A stretch of DNA of 35,072 nucleotides from Akkermansia sp. (lineage in GTDB: Bacteria; Verrucomicrobiota; Verrucomicrobiia; Verrucomicrobiales; Akkermansiaceae), in assembly GCA_017549485.1 (NCBI GenBank), contig JAFYUT010000102.1:1-35072 (forward strand), in the 5' to 3' direction. Each line of letters starts with the position of its first letter. The first letter of the stretch is position 1. This document shows positions 8,226 through 15,337 of the stretch, piece by piece. Both the position numbers and the translations under genes were made by a program. The notes beneath the pieces are model-generated. The model worked only from the letters and a program-made list of their open reading frames with translations. It was not told the DNA's origin and ran no database searches.

Positions 8226-8297
8226 TCAATCGTTTTTTTCGCAGGAGGAAAAAAAGAATGCAGCTATGATAGGGGTGATAAATATGTGTGTTTTCAT
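8226..8297 (-). CDS. Lipoprotein signal-peptide fragment, out of frame with 7985-8206
   Basis: A 23-codon frame encodes Met-Lys-Thr, a hydrophobic run (IFITPIIAAFFF) and a lipobox-like SSC followed by EKND and a TGA. This is a typical type II signal peptide that stops right after the lipidation Cys. The coding continues in the +1 frame after the A7 run (T7 on the plus strand, 8233-8239). It is best read as the 5' part of the same gene as 7985-8206. Confidence 0.55.
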   Translation of the reverse strand: MKTHIFITPIIAAFFFSSCEKND

Positions 8298-8332
8298 GTT
8301 TAAATAAGAGGGATATTAACTCAGATGACGTT

Positions 8333-8360
8333 ACTTTATCGCAAAATGAGATAAAGTCAA
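8333..8360 (-). promoter_or_regulatory. Promoter of the zinc-ribbon operon, inside an inverted repeat
   Basis: On the minus strand TTGACT (8355-8360), 16-nt spacer, TAAAGT (8333-8338). The repeat ACTTTATC (8333-8340) N9 GATAAAGT (8350-8357) covers both boxes, as an operator for a dimeric repressor would. Which protein binds is unknown; the regulator-like genes at 8437 and 8727 are near. Confidence 0.45.
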
Positions 8361-8382
8361 CATAAAAATCTCAAAAAGATAA

Positions 8383-8411
8383 TTTACATATCAAAAAAGA
8401 TGTGCTAACAT
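8383..8411 (+). promoter_or_regulatory. Promoter of the small gene at 8437
   Basis: TTTACA (8383-8388), 17-nt spacer, TAACAT (8406-8411). The -10 box overlaps the ATG at 8410, so the predicted transcript starts near 8418 and cannot use that ATG; the ATG at 8437 is then the first one. Confidence 0.45.
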
Positions 8412-8436
8412 GAGTGTGTTATCCAAACGAAAAGTT

Positions 8437-8661
8437 ATGAAAGAGAATGATAAGATTTTAAAAATAAATGAAAAGAAAGTAAAAAAGGCTAGGGTGAGAA
8501 AGGCGGTAGGAAGAGATGATGTGTCTCAAAAAGAGATAATGCGAGAGTGCCGGTTAGAGTTGAGCATGTCAGATTACAGTAAATTGATGCGGCTAGCCAT
8601 GTGTGAGGGATGCAGTGCCGAGGAATTGGTGGCGCGACAGATAGCAAGGTTGGTTAAGTGA
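8437..8661 (+). CDS. Small basic protein with a ribbon-helix-helix-like C-terminus
   Basis: 74 residues from the ATG at 8437 (83 from the ATG at 8410, which the promoter position argues against). The N-terminal half is very Lys/Arg-rich. The C-terminal half (CRLELSMSDYSKLMRLA, then EELVARQIARLVK) has a strand followed by two helices, and resembles the C-terminal part of the next gene's product (SLTVQLAPDMYRRLTERA, then EALVAQAIADLVK). The pattern suggests a ribbon-helix-helix DNA-binding fold, but this is by eye. Divergent from the zinc-ribbon operon, so it may regulate it. Not otherwise recognised. Confidence 0.65.
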   Translation: MKENDKILKINEKKVKKARVRKAVGRDDVSQKEIMRECRLELSMSDYSKLMRLAMCEGCSAEELVARQIARLVK

Positions 8662-8672
8662 AGATACATGTC

Positions 8673-8691
8673 AATTGCAGGAGGCAATTTC
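8673..8691 (+). terminator. Short hairpin between the small gene and the next promoter
   Basis: aattgc / gcaatt with loop aggag, followed by TTCTT, 12 nt after the stop at 8661. The stem is only 6 bp, so it is probably weak. Confidence 0.35.
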
Positions 8692-8719
8692 TTGACAAGA
8701 GCGTTGAATATGATATGCT
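8692..8719 (+). promoter_or_regulatory. Promoter of the HTH regulator-kinase pair (leaderless geometry)
   Basis: Consensus TTGACA (8692-8697), 16-nt spacer, TATGCT (8714-8719). Seven nucleotides separate the -10 box from the ATG at 8727. Confidence 0.65.
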
Positions 8720-8726
8720 CTGAGAT

Positions 8727-9158
8727 ATGACGGAGGGGAATGACCAGACGGAGTTCAAAAATATAGTAAAGCAATGGCTGAAGAGTCAGGGCTTGGATTA
8801 CCGCTGGATGGCGGAACGTTGCGGCGTATCGGAGATTACGGTGCGCAATTGGATGAGTCAGAAAAACATCCCCATTCTTAAACAACAACTCATTGAGAGA
8901 GTAATGGTGCAACTGCCCGGCCCGGATGAAGCTGTAGGGCAGACGGTACCCGGAGTATCCGTTAATACCAGCATGTCTCTGACGGTGCAGTTGGCCCCGG
9001 ATATGTACCGCCGCTTGACTGAGCGGGCTTTGGCCGCCGGCCTGACACCGGAGGCCTTGGTGGCACAGGCCATTGCAGACTTGGTGAAACCTGCCGGCTG
9101 CGAAACGGCTATCCAAGGTTTGAAAACAAGAGAGGTGATATTGCCTACATTTGAATAA
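8727..9158 (+). CDS. HTH regulator with a ribbon-helix-helix-like C-terminal segment
   Basis: 143 residues. Residues about 10-47 (VKQWLKSQGLDYRWMAERCG, then SEITVRNWMSQ) read as a helix-turn-helix of the Xre/lambda-repressor or MerR-like kind. A linker leads to a second segment at about 84-117 that resembles the C-terminal half of the 8437-8661 product. It is followed 6 nt later by the kinase gene, so both are one transcript; the pair could be a DNA-binding output and its kinase, but this is inference. The start is fixed by the promoter, whose -10 box ends 7 nt upstream. No exact family name can be given. Confidence 0.75.
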   Translation: MTEGNDQTEFKNIVKQWLKSQGLDYRWMAERCGVSEITVRNWMSQKNIPILKQQLIERVMVQLPGPDEAVGQTVPGVSVNTSMSLTVQLAPDMYRRLTERALAAGLTPEALVAQAIADLVKPAGCETAIQGLKTREVILPTFE

Positions 9159-9164
9159 TAGCCC

Positions 9165-10886
9165 ATGATGAAGCCCTACTCCGGCAGTGTGCCGTTGCCG
9201 AGGGGAACTCGGCTGGATAAATATGAGTTGCTGGGGGTATTGGGGCAGGGCGGTGGTGGTATATGCTACTTGGCTGTGGACCGCCAGATGGGGCGAGAGG
9301 TTGTTATCAAAGAGCACTTCCCGCGAGAGATATGTCAGCGCGTCTCCGGGGCGGCAGAGGTGGTAGCCACAGAAGAACAAGCGTATGCTCAGTCATTGCA
9401 TTCTTTTTGCAGAGGTGCCCGCATATTGGCAGCGCTGAATCACGACGGTATTGTTCAAATCCATGAGATTTTCAGTGCATGTGGTACGGCATATGGGGTG
9501 ATGGCTTTGGTGGAGGGACAATCCTTGCGAGCCTGGATGGAGCAAAAGCCTGCGCCCACTCGTGTTGTCAATTTGTTGAAGTCTTTGCTGGGTACGTTGC
9601 TTTATTTGCACACGGCCGGCGTGATACACCGGGATATTAAGCCGTCTAATATCATTGTGCGGGCAGATGACCACCCCGTTTTGATTGATTTTGATTCAGC
9701 TATGATGGCAGAGCCTACGCACGTGCCTACCCCGGTGGGTACGCCGGGCTATGCGGCACCCGAGCAGTTTTGTGAAGGGACCTTGCCGGTACCGGCCTCT
9801 GATCTTTATGCTCTGGGGCGTACTCTTTCTCGCGTGACAGAAGAATACGGAATCATCCTCCCGAGCCGCATCAAGAGGAGTCTTCAAAAGGCATGTGCTG
9901 AGGATATTGCCGCGCGTTTTTACGGTGCAGAAGCATGGAGCCTCTCTTTGGCTGTTTCTCATGGCAAATGGTGGTGGGGAGTTGGGGGCGCTTGTTTGGT
10001 GTTTATCTGCACTTTTGGGTTGCTGCATGAAGAGCCAGTGGCAGCATCGGCCTCTGTTGAAAAACAACCGCTATTGCCGTCACCCCCCAAGGGTAGATAT
10101 CCTTTTGATTTGGTGATGATAGATAACGGCATGTCTCTTGTGGCCGGTGCTATTGAGCCGAGCTCCCTCATGGAGATTGAGTTTCAACAAGCCGTTTTGG
10201 CGGCACAACAAGAGGTGGATGCTGCCTGCGATTCTATGCGCAAAAATGAAGTCGCGCAGGGCCGAATGACCGAGTATCAATTATATGCAACCCGCGTTGG
10301 ATTAGAAGAGGAGCTGAACCGAAAAGTGCGCACTCTGGTTGAGGCTTATATAGCCACTGCATTTAACGGTAAGGATCCGCAGCCGAAGCGAACCAACGCT
10401 TTGTTGGAGATATTGGAAAAACGCAAGATAGCTTGGTTGAAATCCATGGCAAAAGAGTATCCTTGTCACCCGTATTATTTGGTGCAATATAATCGGCGAG
10501 GGGAGTTTGTTTACCCGTCAGAATACAAATTGACGCAGCCAGAGGAAAAATTAGTGAGCGACTTGTTACGTCTCCAAGAGGAGATGAAGAAACGCAGCGC
10601 GACATGTGCGACGGAGAAAGAACGCTATGCTCTGCGTTTGGCGCTGAATGAACAAGCGGCTACTTTGATAGATGCGTATCAGAGCCGGTATTTTGACGAA
10701 TATTACATGTGGCTTGAGTATAACCTTGCCACTATAAAAAACGTGTTGAGTAAGGGGGTGCCCAAGGGCTATGCTGCTCATCTTTTGAACGCTGAATCTT
10801 TGGCTCAAAAATATCCTTCCGTTACCATGCAGCCCGCTTACCGTTTCAATGAGCCTATGGTGCAGGGGGAAGACGCGGGAGAGTGA
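9165..10886 (+). CDS. Transmembrane Ser/Thr protein kinase (Hanks type)
   Basis: 573 residues. Kinase domain about 20-265: Gly-rich loop GQGGGG (27-32), ATP-anchoring Lys49 (EVVIKE), catalytic loop HRDIKPSN (155-162, Asp157), the metal-binding motif as DFD (175-177) instead of DFG, and GTPGYAAPEQ as activation-segment end. One membrane span at about 268-287 (WGVGGACLVFICTFGLL) separates it from some 285 residues of helical, charged sequence predicted outside the cytoplasm, which has no PASTA or other sensor domain I recognise. Catalytic residues are intact, so it is probably active. It is co-transcribed with the HTH gene, and its end is 3 nt from the convergent dprA stop. Confidence 0.9.
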   Translation: MMKPYSGSVPLPRGTRLDKYELLGVLGQGGGGICYLAVDRQMGREVVIKEHFPREICQRVSGAAEVVATEEQAYAQSLHSFCRGARILAALNHDGIVQIHEIFSACGTAYGVMALVEGQSLRAWMEQKPAPTRVVNLLKSLLGTLLYLHTAGVIHRDIKPSNIIVRADDHPVLIDFDSAMMAEPTHVPTPVGTPGYAAPEQFCEGTLPVPASDLYALGRTLSRVTEEYGIILPSRIKRSLQKACAEDIAARFYGAEAWSLSLAVSHGKWWWGVGGACLVFICTFGLLHEEPVAASASVEKQPLLPSPPKGRYPFDLVMIDNGMSLVAGAIEPSSLMEIEFQQAVLAAQQEVDAACDSMRKNEVAQGRMTEYQLYATRVGLEEELNRKVRTLVEAYIATAFNGKDPQPKRTNALLEILEKRKIAWLKSMAKEYPCHPYYLVQYNRRGEFVYPSEYKLTQPEEKLVSDLLRLQEEMKKRSATCATEKERYALRLALNEQAATLIDAYQSRYFDEYYMWLEYNLATIKNVLSKGVPKGYAAHLLNAESLAQKYPSVTMQPAYRFNEPMVQGEDAGE

Positions 10887-10889
10887 GCT

Positions 10890-12038
10890 TTATACTACTT
10901 GGTACCTGCCACCGGGCAGGGGGAGGAGTTTGCGCATGACTTGTAGGCGCATGAGTTGAGGGGTAAGCGCGTGGGCGGGAAGCCCCAGTGCGGAGCAGAG
11001 GGCATCTAAGGTATCATGCCCGGCATTGATTGCTGCGAGGATGTCGTTCGCTCCCTCCGGTGCGAGGTTGACGGCGTATGAAGGATTGGAGGGTGTTTTG
11101 GGTGGCTCCGGTTCGGCAAAGAGCTCCATTTGCCGGGGTGGGGCGTTCCACCCCATATCGCTCATCAGTTCGGAGGGAGAGGTGCAGAGCGTGGCACCAT
11201 CGCGAATGAGGGCATGGCAGCCGGTGGAGGTAGGCTTGTCTACCATGCCGGGGATGGCAAAAACACTGTTGCCATAGTCTACACCGGAGATATGGGCCGT
11301 GTGTAGGGCCCCGCTGTGGGCGGGAGCCTCTACCACGAGGGTGGCGCGGCTCCAGGCGGCAACAATGCGGTTGCGTTGGGGGAATGTGGTGCGGGCAGGG
11401 GGCAGGTTCATGGGGAACTCGCTTACCACGGCACCATGCCCATGGATGATGTGTTGGGCCAATTCTTCATTCTCTTGAGGGAAGATGCGGGAAAGTCCAT
11501 GACCCATCACGGCTATGGTACGCCCCCCGGCATCCAGCGCGCCACGGTGGGCAGCGGTGTCAATACCTTTGGCCAGTCCGGAGATGATGGTGCACCCGGC
11601 ATCTGCCAATTCTCGCCCGAAGCGGCGCGCCACTGTCATGCCATAAGGCGTAGCTGCACGGGAGCCGACTATGGACACAGCGTGCCGAGCATCTTCTTGC
11701 TGCCACTCACCCAGAACATAAAGCACGATGGGCGGATCACTCATACGCCGCAGGGCTTGTGGGTAGTCGTCATCCGTAAGGGTGACAATGCGTACCCCAT
11801 GCCGGGCGGCGCATTCTATTTCCGCATGTACATTGGTGCAGTTGCGCCAGTTTGCAATGGCGGCCGCCATTTTGCCGCCGATGCGTTGTACACGCTCCAA
11901 TATATGGGAGGGTGCGGCTAAGGCCAACTCGGCAGAGCCGAAAAACTCAAGCAGAGATTGGATGCGCACAGAGCCCAGCCCGGGAATCAGGTTGAGTGTG
12001 ATGAGGGCTTCCCTCGGGCTGAGGATAGTGTCGGGCAT
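10890..12038 (-). CDS. dprA: DNA-processing protein DprA/Smf
   Basis: 382 residues from the ATG at 12036-12038. Binds incoming single-stranded DNA and loads RecA during natural transformation. Visible are an N-terminal helix-hairpin-helix region (LNLIPGLGSVR), the Rossmann-like DprA domain with SIVGSRAATPYG, SGLAKGIDTAAHRGAL and the FPQRNRIVA motif, and a C-terminal winged-helix segment (about the last 65 residues). An ATG at 12074 with AAGGTG upstream, or a TTG at 12077, would lengthen it by 12-13 residues, but a 13-bp inverted repeat lies over that stretch. Downstream of nadC on the same strand. Full-length. Confidence 0.94.
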   Translation of the reverse strand: MPDTILSPREALITLNLIPGLGSVRIQSLLEFFGSAELALAAPSHILERVQRIGGKMAAAIANWRNCTNVHAEIECAARHGVRIVTLTDDDYPQALRRMSDPPIVLYVLGEWQQEDARHAVSIVGSRAATPYGMTVARRFGRELADAGCTIISGLAKGIDTAAHRGALDAGGRTIAVMGHGLSRIFPQENEELAQHIIHGHGAVVSEFPMNLPPARTTFPQRNRIVAAWSRATLVVEAPAHSGALHTAHISGVDYGNSVFAIPGMVDKPTSTGCHALIRDGATLCTSPSELMSDMGWNAPPRQMELFAEPEPPKTPSNPSYAVNLAPEGANDILAAINAGHDTLDALCSALGLPAHALTPQLMRLQVMRKLLPLPGGRYQVV

Positions 12039-12048
12039 GCCGTAGGCT

Positions 12049-12083
12049 GAACGGTTGATGCTTGAGCTCTGCATCAACCGTTC
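12049..12083 (-). repeat. Perfect inverted repeat between nadC and dprA
   Basis: gaacggttgatgc / gcatcaaccgttc, 13 bp, 9-nt loop. On the minus strand no U tract follows. It may be a weak terminator or processing hairpin after nadC, or, if dprA starts at 12074, a structure that hides its start codon. Confidence 0.55.
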
Positions 12084-12095
12084 ACCTTTTAACTT

Positions 12096-12962
12096 TTAGC
12101 GTTCAACGGTAAAGTCCAAACCCAAGTCCATGGAGGGTACGGAGTGGGTGAGGCAACCGAAGCTCATGAAATCTACGCCGGTTTCAGCTGCAGCCGGAGC
12201 CGTAGCGAGGGTAAGGCCACCACTGGCCTCAAAGTAGGGCTTGGGAGCATTGCCGCGCATTTCTACAGCTTTGCGCATGTCCTCGCAGCTCATGTTATCC
12301 AACAAAATGTAGTCTACCCCTGTGAGTTTGAGGAATGCCTCTACCTGAGTAAGATTGTCGGCTTCCAACTCTACCTCTACACCGGGTTTGTCAGCCTTAA
12401 GCTTGGTGATGCAGGCCTGCAGGTGGTCTGTATTGCCATCTGTCATGAGGTGGTTGTCTTTTACCATGGCGCGGTCATATAACCCCAAACGGTGGTTGTT
12501 GCCACCACCGTGTACCACGGCAGCTTTCTCTAAAAGACGATAACCGGGGGTTGTTTTGCGGGTATCAAGCAGTTTGCAAGAGGTGTGGGCAATGGCTTTG
12601 ACGTATTTGTGAGTCATGGTGGCCACACCGGAAAGTCGCTGGATAAAGTTGAGGGCTGTTCTCTCTGCGCCCAAGATGGAGCGAGCTGAGCCTTCAATCA
12701 TCATGACGATGGCATCGGGGGATACCTCTTCACCATCATGCAGGTATACTTCCACGCGCAGGGTGGGATCTACGGCACGGAATACGGCCTCAGCAACCTT
12801 TACCCCCGAAAGCACACCTTGTGTGCGCGGACGCATCAGCGCACGGGCTTGCAATCCCTCGGGTACAAAGTAGGTGGAGGTTACGTCGCCGTCACCGAAA
12901 TCTTCTTCAAGCGCCAATTTAATGAGCGCCTCCATGTTGTCAGAAACTTGCATATTGCTCAT
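12096..12962 (-). CDS. nadC: Nicotinate-nucleotide pyrophosphorylase (carboxylating)
   Basis: 288 residues. Converts quinolinate and PRPP to nicotinate mononucleotide, CO2 and pyrophosphate in de novo NAD synthesis. The signature block RKTTPGYRLLEKAA, VVHGGGNNHRLGLYD and MVKDNH is intact, as are the ERTALN(F)IQRLSG segment near the N-terminal third and the Glu-rich strand VEVELEAD. Normal length for the family. It has its own promoter with the -10 box 6 nt before the ATG. No nadA or nadB is nearby. dprA follows 57 nt downstream and may share the transcript. Confidence 0.96.
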   Translation of the reverse strand: MSNMQVSDNMEALIKLALEEDFGDGDVTSTYFVPEGLQARALMRPRTQGVLSGVKVAEAVFRAVDPTLRVEVYLHDGEEVSPDAIVMMIEGSARSILGAERTALNFIQRLSGVATMTHKYVKAIAHTSCKLLDTRKTTPGYRLLEKAAVVHGGGNNHRLGLYDRAMVKDNHLMTDGNTDHLQACITKLKADKPGVEVELEADNLTQVEAFLKLTGVDYILLDNMSCEDMRKAVEMRGNAPKPYFEASGGLTLATAPAAAETGVDFMSFGCLTHSVPSMDLGLDFTVER

Positions 12963-12968
12963 GCCTTT

Positions 12969-12997
12969 ACTATATGGTAGAGAGTTCGTTTTGTAAA
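12969..12997 (-). promoter_or_regulatory. Promoter of nadC (leaderless geometry)
   Basis: Minus strand TTTACA (12992-12997), 17-nt spacer, TATAGT (12969-12974), then 6 nt to the ATG. Confidence 0.65.
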
Positions 12998-13024
12998 GTA
13001 AAAAAGGGTGCTCCGTGCATCATA

Positions 13025-13924
13025 TCAGAACCTGAAATCCACACCGACGGAAACGTAAAGAGCCGGTTTGTAATGGTGGGTTTCTACGTGGTCTTTGCCG
13101 GCATTGCGTTTCAGGAAATCTGCACGTGTGGCAACATTGCTGCCGATGGATGCCGTGATGATACGCTTGGTTTGCCCTTGGGCTGCAAAATTGTATTCAG
13201 CGGTGAGACCGACTACCAGCGCGCGCATGCGGAAAAACTCGTCACCACTCGGCGTTTCTACAGACCATATACCACCCGTAGACATAGCAAAGGGGCCTGC
13301 TGCCAAGCGGTCATTGAACTGGTACATGGCCGTGAGTTTGTAGCCACTCATGGCGATGCTCCAATCTCGGTTCGGCTTCCATTCGAACCCGAAGAACGGT
13401 ACGGCAAAGTATTCTGCAAAGCGGGGGGAGATACCAACGCCGATGGTGTAGCTGAATGTATCGCTCTTTTTGACGGTATACATGGCATAGCCCGCGAGGT
13501 CGATACCGTGTTCAATGGCATCACCATCGGTAGCAAGTTCCGGTGCTACACCTACAATGAGTTTGTTGCCGTGAGCCATGGGGGTAATGAAGCTCATGGG
13601 CAAGGCGACATTGTACATAACCTCATTGTTAAGCGTAAGGTTGCCGCCGGCGTTGAATACGGTAATCTTGGTGTCAAGCTGGGCGTTGATGTAGACCTTG
13701 TTCCAATGTGTTTTGCGGGGATCTGAGAGTGGAAGGGTTAGGGCATAGCTTTGCATGCTCAGGTCGGAACCACCGTGGCGCTGCCTCATGCGAGATATAA
13801 AGGAGGCTTCCCCATAGCTGGGGGCTAACCCTGTGTCCGGTAGGTCATATTGGATGGTATGCACGCCCTCTGCCATTACAGTGCTTGCCAATAGTATACT
13901 CGTAAAAATCAGCCTCTTGCTCAT
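13025..13924 (-). CDS. Outer-membrane beta-barrel protein, DUF6268-like
   Basis: 299 residues. A signal peptide is predicted at 1-18 (hydrophobic IFTSILLASTVMA, cleaved before EGV). The rest is made of alternating polar and hydrophobic strands with many Gly, Tyr and Phe, for example KVYINAQLDTKITVF and FSYTIGVGISPRFAEYF, and ends VSVGVDFRF with the terminal Phe of outer-membrane barrels. The pattern fits the DUF6268 barrel family seen in Bacteroidota and Verrucomicrobiota, by eye only. It has its own promoter and is separated from the upstream porin operon by a strong terminator. Ligand unknown. Confidence 0.8.
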   Translation of the reverse strand: MSKRLIFTSILLASTVMAEGVHTIQYDLPDTGLAPSYGEASFISRMRQRHGGSDLSMQSYALTLPLSDPRKTHWNKVYINAQLDTKITVFNAGGNLTLNNEVMYNVALPMSFITPMAHGNKLIVGVAPELATDGDAIEHGIDLAGYAMYTVKKSDTFSYTIGVGISPRFAEYFAVPFFGFEWKPNRDWSIAMSGYKLTAMYQFNDRLAAGPFAMSTGGIWSVETPSGDEFFRMRALVVGLTAEYNFAAQGQTKRIITASIGSNVATRADFLKRNAGKDHVETHHYKPALYVSVGVDFRF

Positions 13925-13933
13925 GTGCTCTTA

Positions 13934-13962
13934 ATTGTATCATGTTAATCTTGTTGTGGCAA
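13934..13962 (-). promoter_or_regulatory. Promoter of the DUF6268-like gene
   Basis: Minus strand TTGCCA (13957-13962), 17-nt spacer, TACAAT (13934-13939), then 9 nt to the ATG: a leader of about 0-4 nt. Confidence 0.6.
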
Positions 13963-14020
13963 GTGTTAACATTATTTAATTAAAAGAAGACGCATGTTGG
14001 TATGGCAAAAGCTTTGATAA

Positions 14021-14064
14021 AAAATATCAAAAGGACGGGCCGAGGATTCCTCCCCGACCCGCCC
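14021..14064 (-). terminator. Strong terminator of the feo-porin operon
   Basis: 14-bp stem with a few G-U pairs (minus strand GGGCGGGTCGGGGA / TCCTCGGCCCGTCC), GGAA tetraloop, then TTTTGATATTTT. It lies about 37 nt after the porin stop. Confidence 0.88.
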
Positions 14065-14100
14065 GGCCTACATACACGTTGAAATTTTATTTATTATGCC

Positions 14101-15315
14101 TCAGAATGAGAAGATAGCCTGTATGCCCATGATAACGGCATCGGACTCGCCGCTGTATGCGGGGTTTTTGATGTATTGGAAGTGCGGGGCGAGTTTCCAA
14201 TAGTCATTGAGTTGCAGGCTGTACATGGCCTCAAACACATATTCACGATTGTGTGTGGTAGGTTCGTCTGCATGGTTGGTACCTTTAAAGGCACCGAAAG
14301 CAAGACCCACAAAGTCATCTTCGCGACCGGGAATCCCGCTTATGGTGGCGCCGCAAGAGAAGTCAAATGCTGCGCCGAGGTCTTGTTTGGCACTGAAACC
14401 GCTGCGTGCAAAGAGGGTGAGCTCATCGCAGGGGGTGTACTCTATGCTGGCCGCCAAACCGGTGTTGTAGCGGTTTTTACCTGCATCTTTCACTTGGCGG
14501 AAGAACGGGTTGATACGCACCGTGGCATCGCCGTCCAGAATATGTTTAAGCCCGTATTCACCCACAATCATATATGAGGAGCCACTTTGGAAAGGATTAT
14601 CCCCATAGGTGCAGGCTTCTCGGCTGAAGCCGAGCATGGCGTAGCTTTCTTCATCTATCTCATACTGAACAAGTGCTCCCAAGTTGGCATCCGGCAGGGC
14701 AAGTACGGTGGAGTTGACGAATGCGTTGTTGGTGAAAGATGTGAATGAGTCATTGGCAGGGCTTACACAATCAAAATAGTTGGTCATGTTGACCAAACCG
14801 GCGATCACGCATGCGCGCTTACCGTTGAAATACTGCATGAGAGACAGTTCCGGGATAACGGCATCATGCGGGCCGTATATGTCGGCGTGCATCCAAGATG
14901 TTTCGCCCACAGAGTCGGTAAACTGCTTGTCTGCGGCTGCGGAGCGACCGTCCAATCCCCAAGAACCACTCAACTCAAAGCGCAACCATGTGCCGCCGTG
15001 GCGCTCATTCTCCAGGATTCTTTGGGTAAGAATGGTGTGCAACAACATGTAGTTGTTATGATTGTTGTAAGCTGCGCCGTTGGTGTGCCAGTAAGAATAA
15101 GCCACGTCTACTAACCATTGTGTGCCGTATTTTTCATTGGCGGTAACTTTGTAGGCGGGGTCTTCGTCCTCCGGGGTGTACATGTTAATATCCTCCAGAA
15201 TAGCACCGGGGGGGAAACCGTCCAGAATAGCACCGGGGGTGTAGTCTTGGGCAAAGGCTGCGGAGGCCATAAGGCCTGCCATGGCAGTTGTAATGATGCG
15301 AGTGTGTTTGTACAT
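14101..15315 (-). CDS. OprB-type carbohydrate-selective porin
   Basis: 404 residues. Signal peptide about 1-22 (ending SAAFA, cleaved before QDY). The mature part has a porin strand pattern with typical OprB features: WLRFELSGSWGLDG, a region around SLMQYFNGKRACVIAGLVNMTNYFD, the Gly/Tyr-rich strands and a final aromatic strand ending QAIFSF. A 9-residue unit (GAILDGFPP, GAILEDINM) is duplicated just after the cleavage site. It begins 22 nt after the Cys-rich FeoB partner and ends before the operon terminator, so it is co-transcribed with feoAB. It would form an outer-membrane channel; a role in iron entry is inferred from context only. Confidence 0.85.
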   Translation of the reverse strand: MYKHTRIITTAMAGLMASAAFAQDYTPGAILDGFPPGAILEDINMYTPEDEDPAYKVTANEKYGTQWLVDVAYSYWHTNGAAYNNHNNYMLLHTILTQRILENERHGGTWLRFELSGSWGLDGRSAAADKQFTDSVGETSWMHADIYGPHDAVIPELSLMQYFNGKRACVIAGLVNMTNYFDCVSPANDSFTSFTNNAFVNSTVLALPDANLGALVQYEIDEESYAMLGFSREACTYGDNPFQSGSSYMIVGEYGLKHILDGDATVRINPFFRQVKDAGKNRYNTGLAASIEYTPCDELTLFARSGFSAKQDLGAAFDFSCGATISGIPGREDDFVGLAFGAFKGTNHADEPTTHNREYVFEAMYSLQLNDYWKLAPHFQYIKNPAYSGESDAVIMGIQAIFSF

Positions 15316-15337
15316 AAATCTGTTTAGGGGGGGCTAT

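Noticed and set aside
10905..10920. Hairpin cctgcc-accg-ggcagg near the dprA and kinase ends
   Set aside because: It lies in the dprA coding end and has no U run on either strand; not called as a terminator.
12974..13726. Plus-strand frame opposite the DUF6268-like gene
   Set aside because: The minus frame has a signal peptide, a barrel pattern, a terminal Phe and a promoter; the plus frame has none of these.
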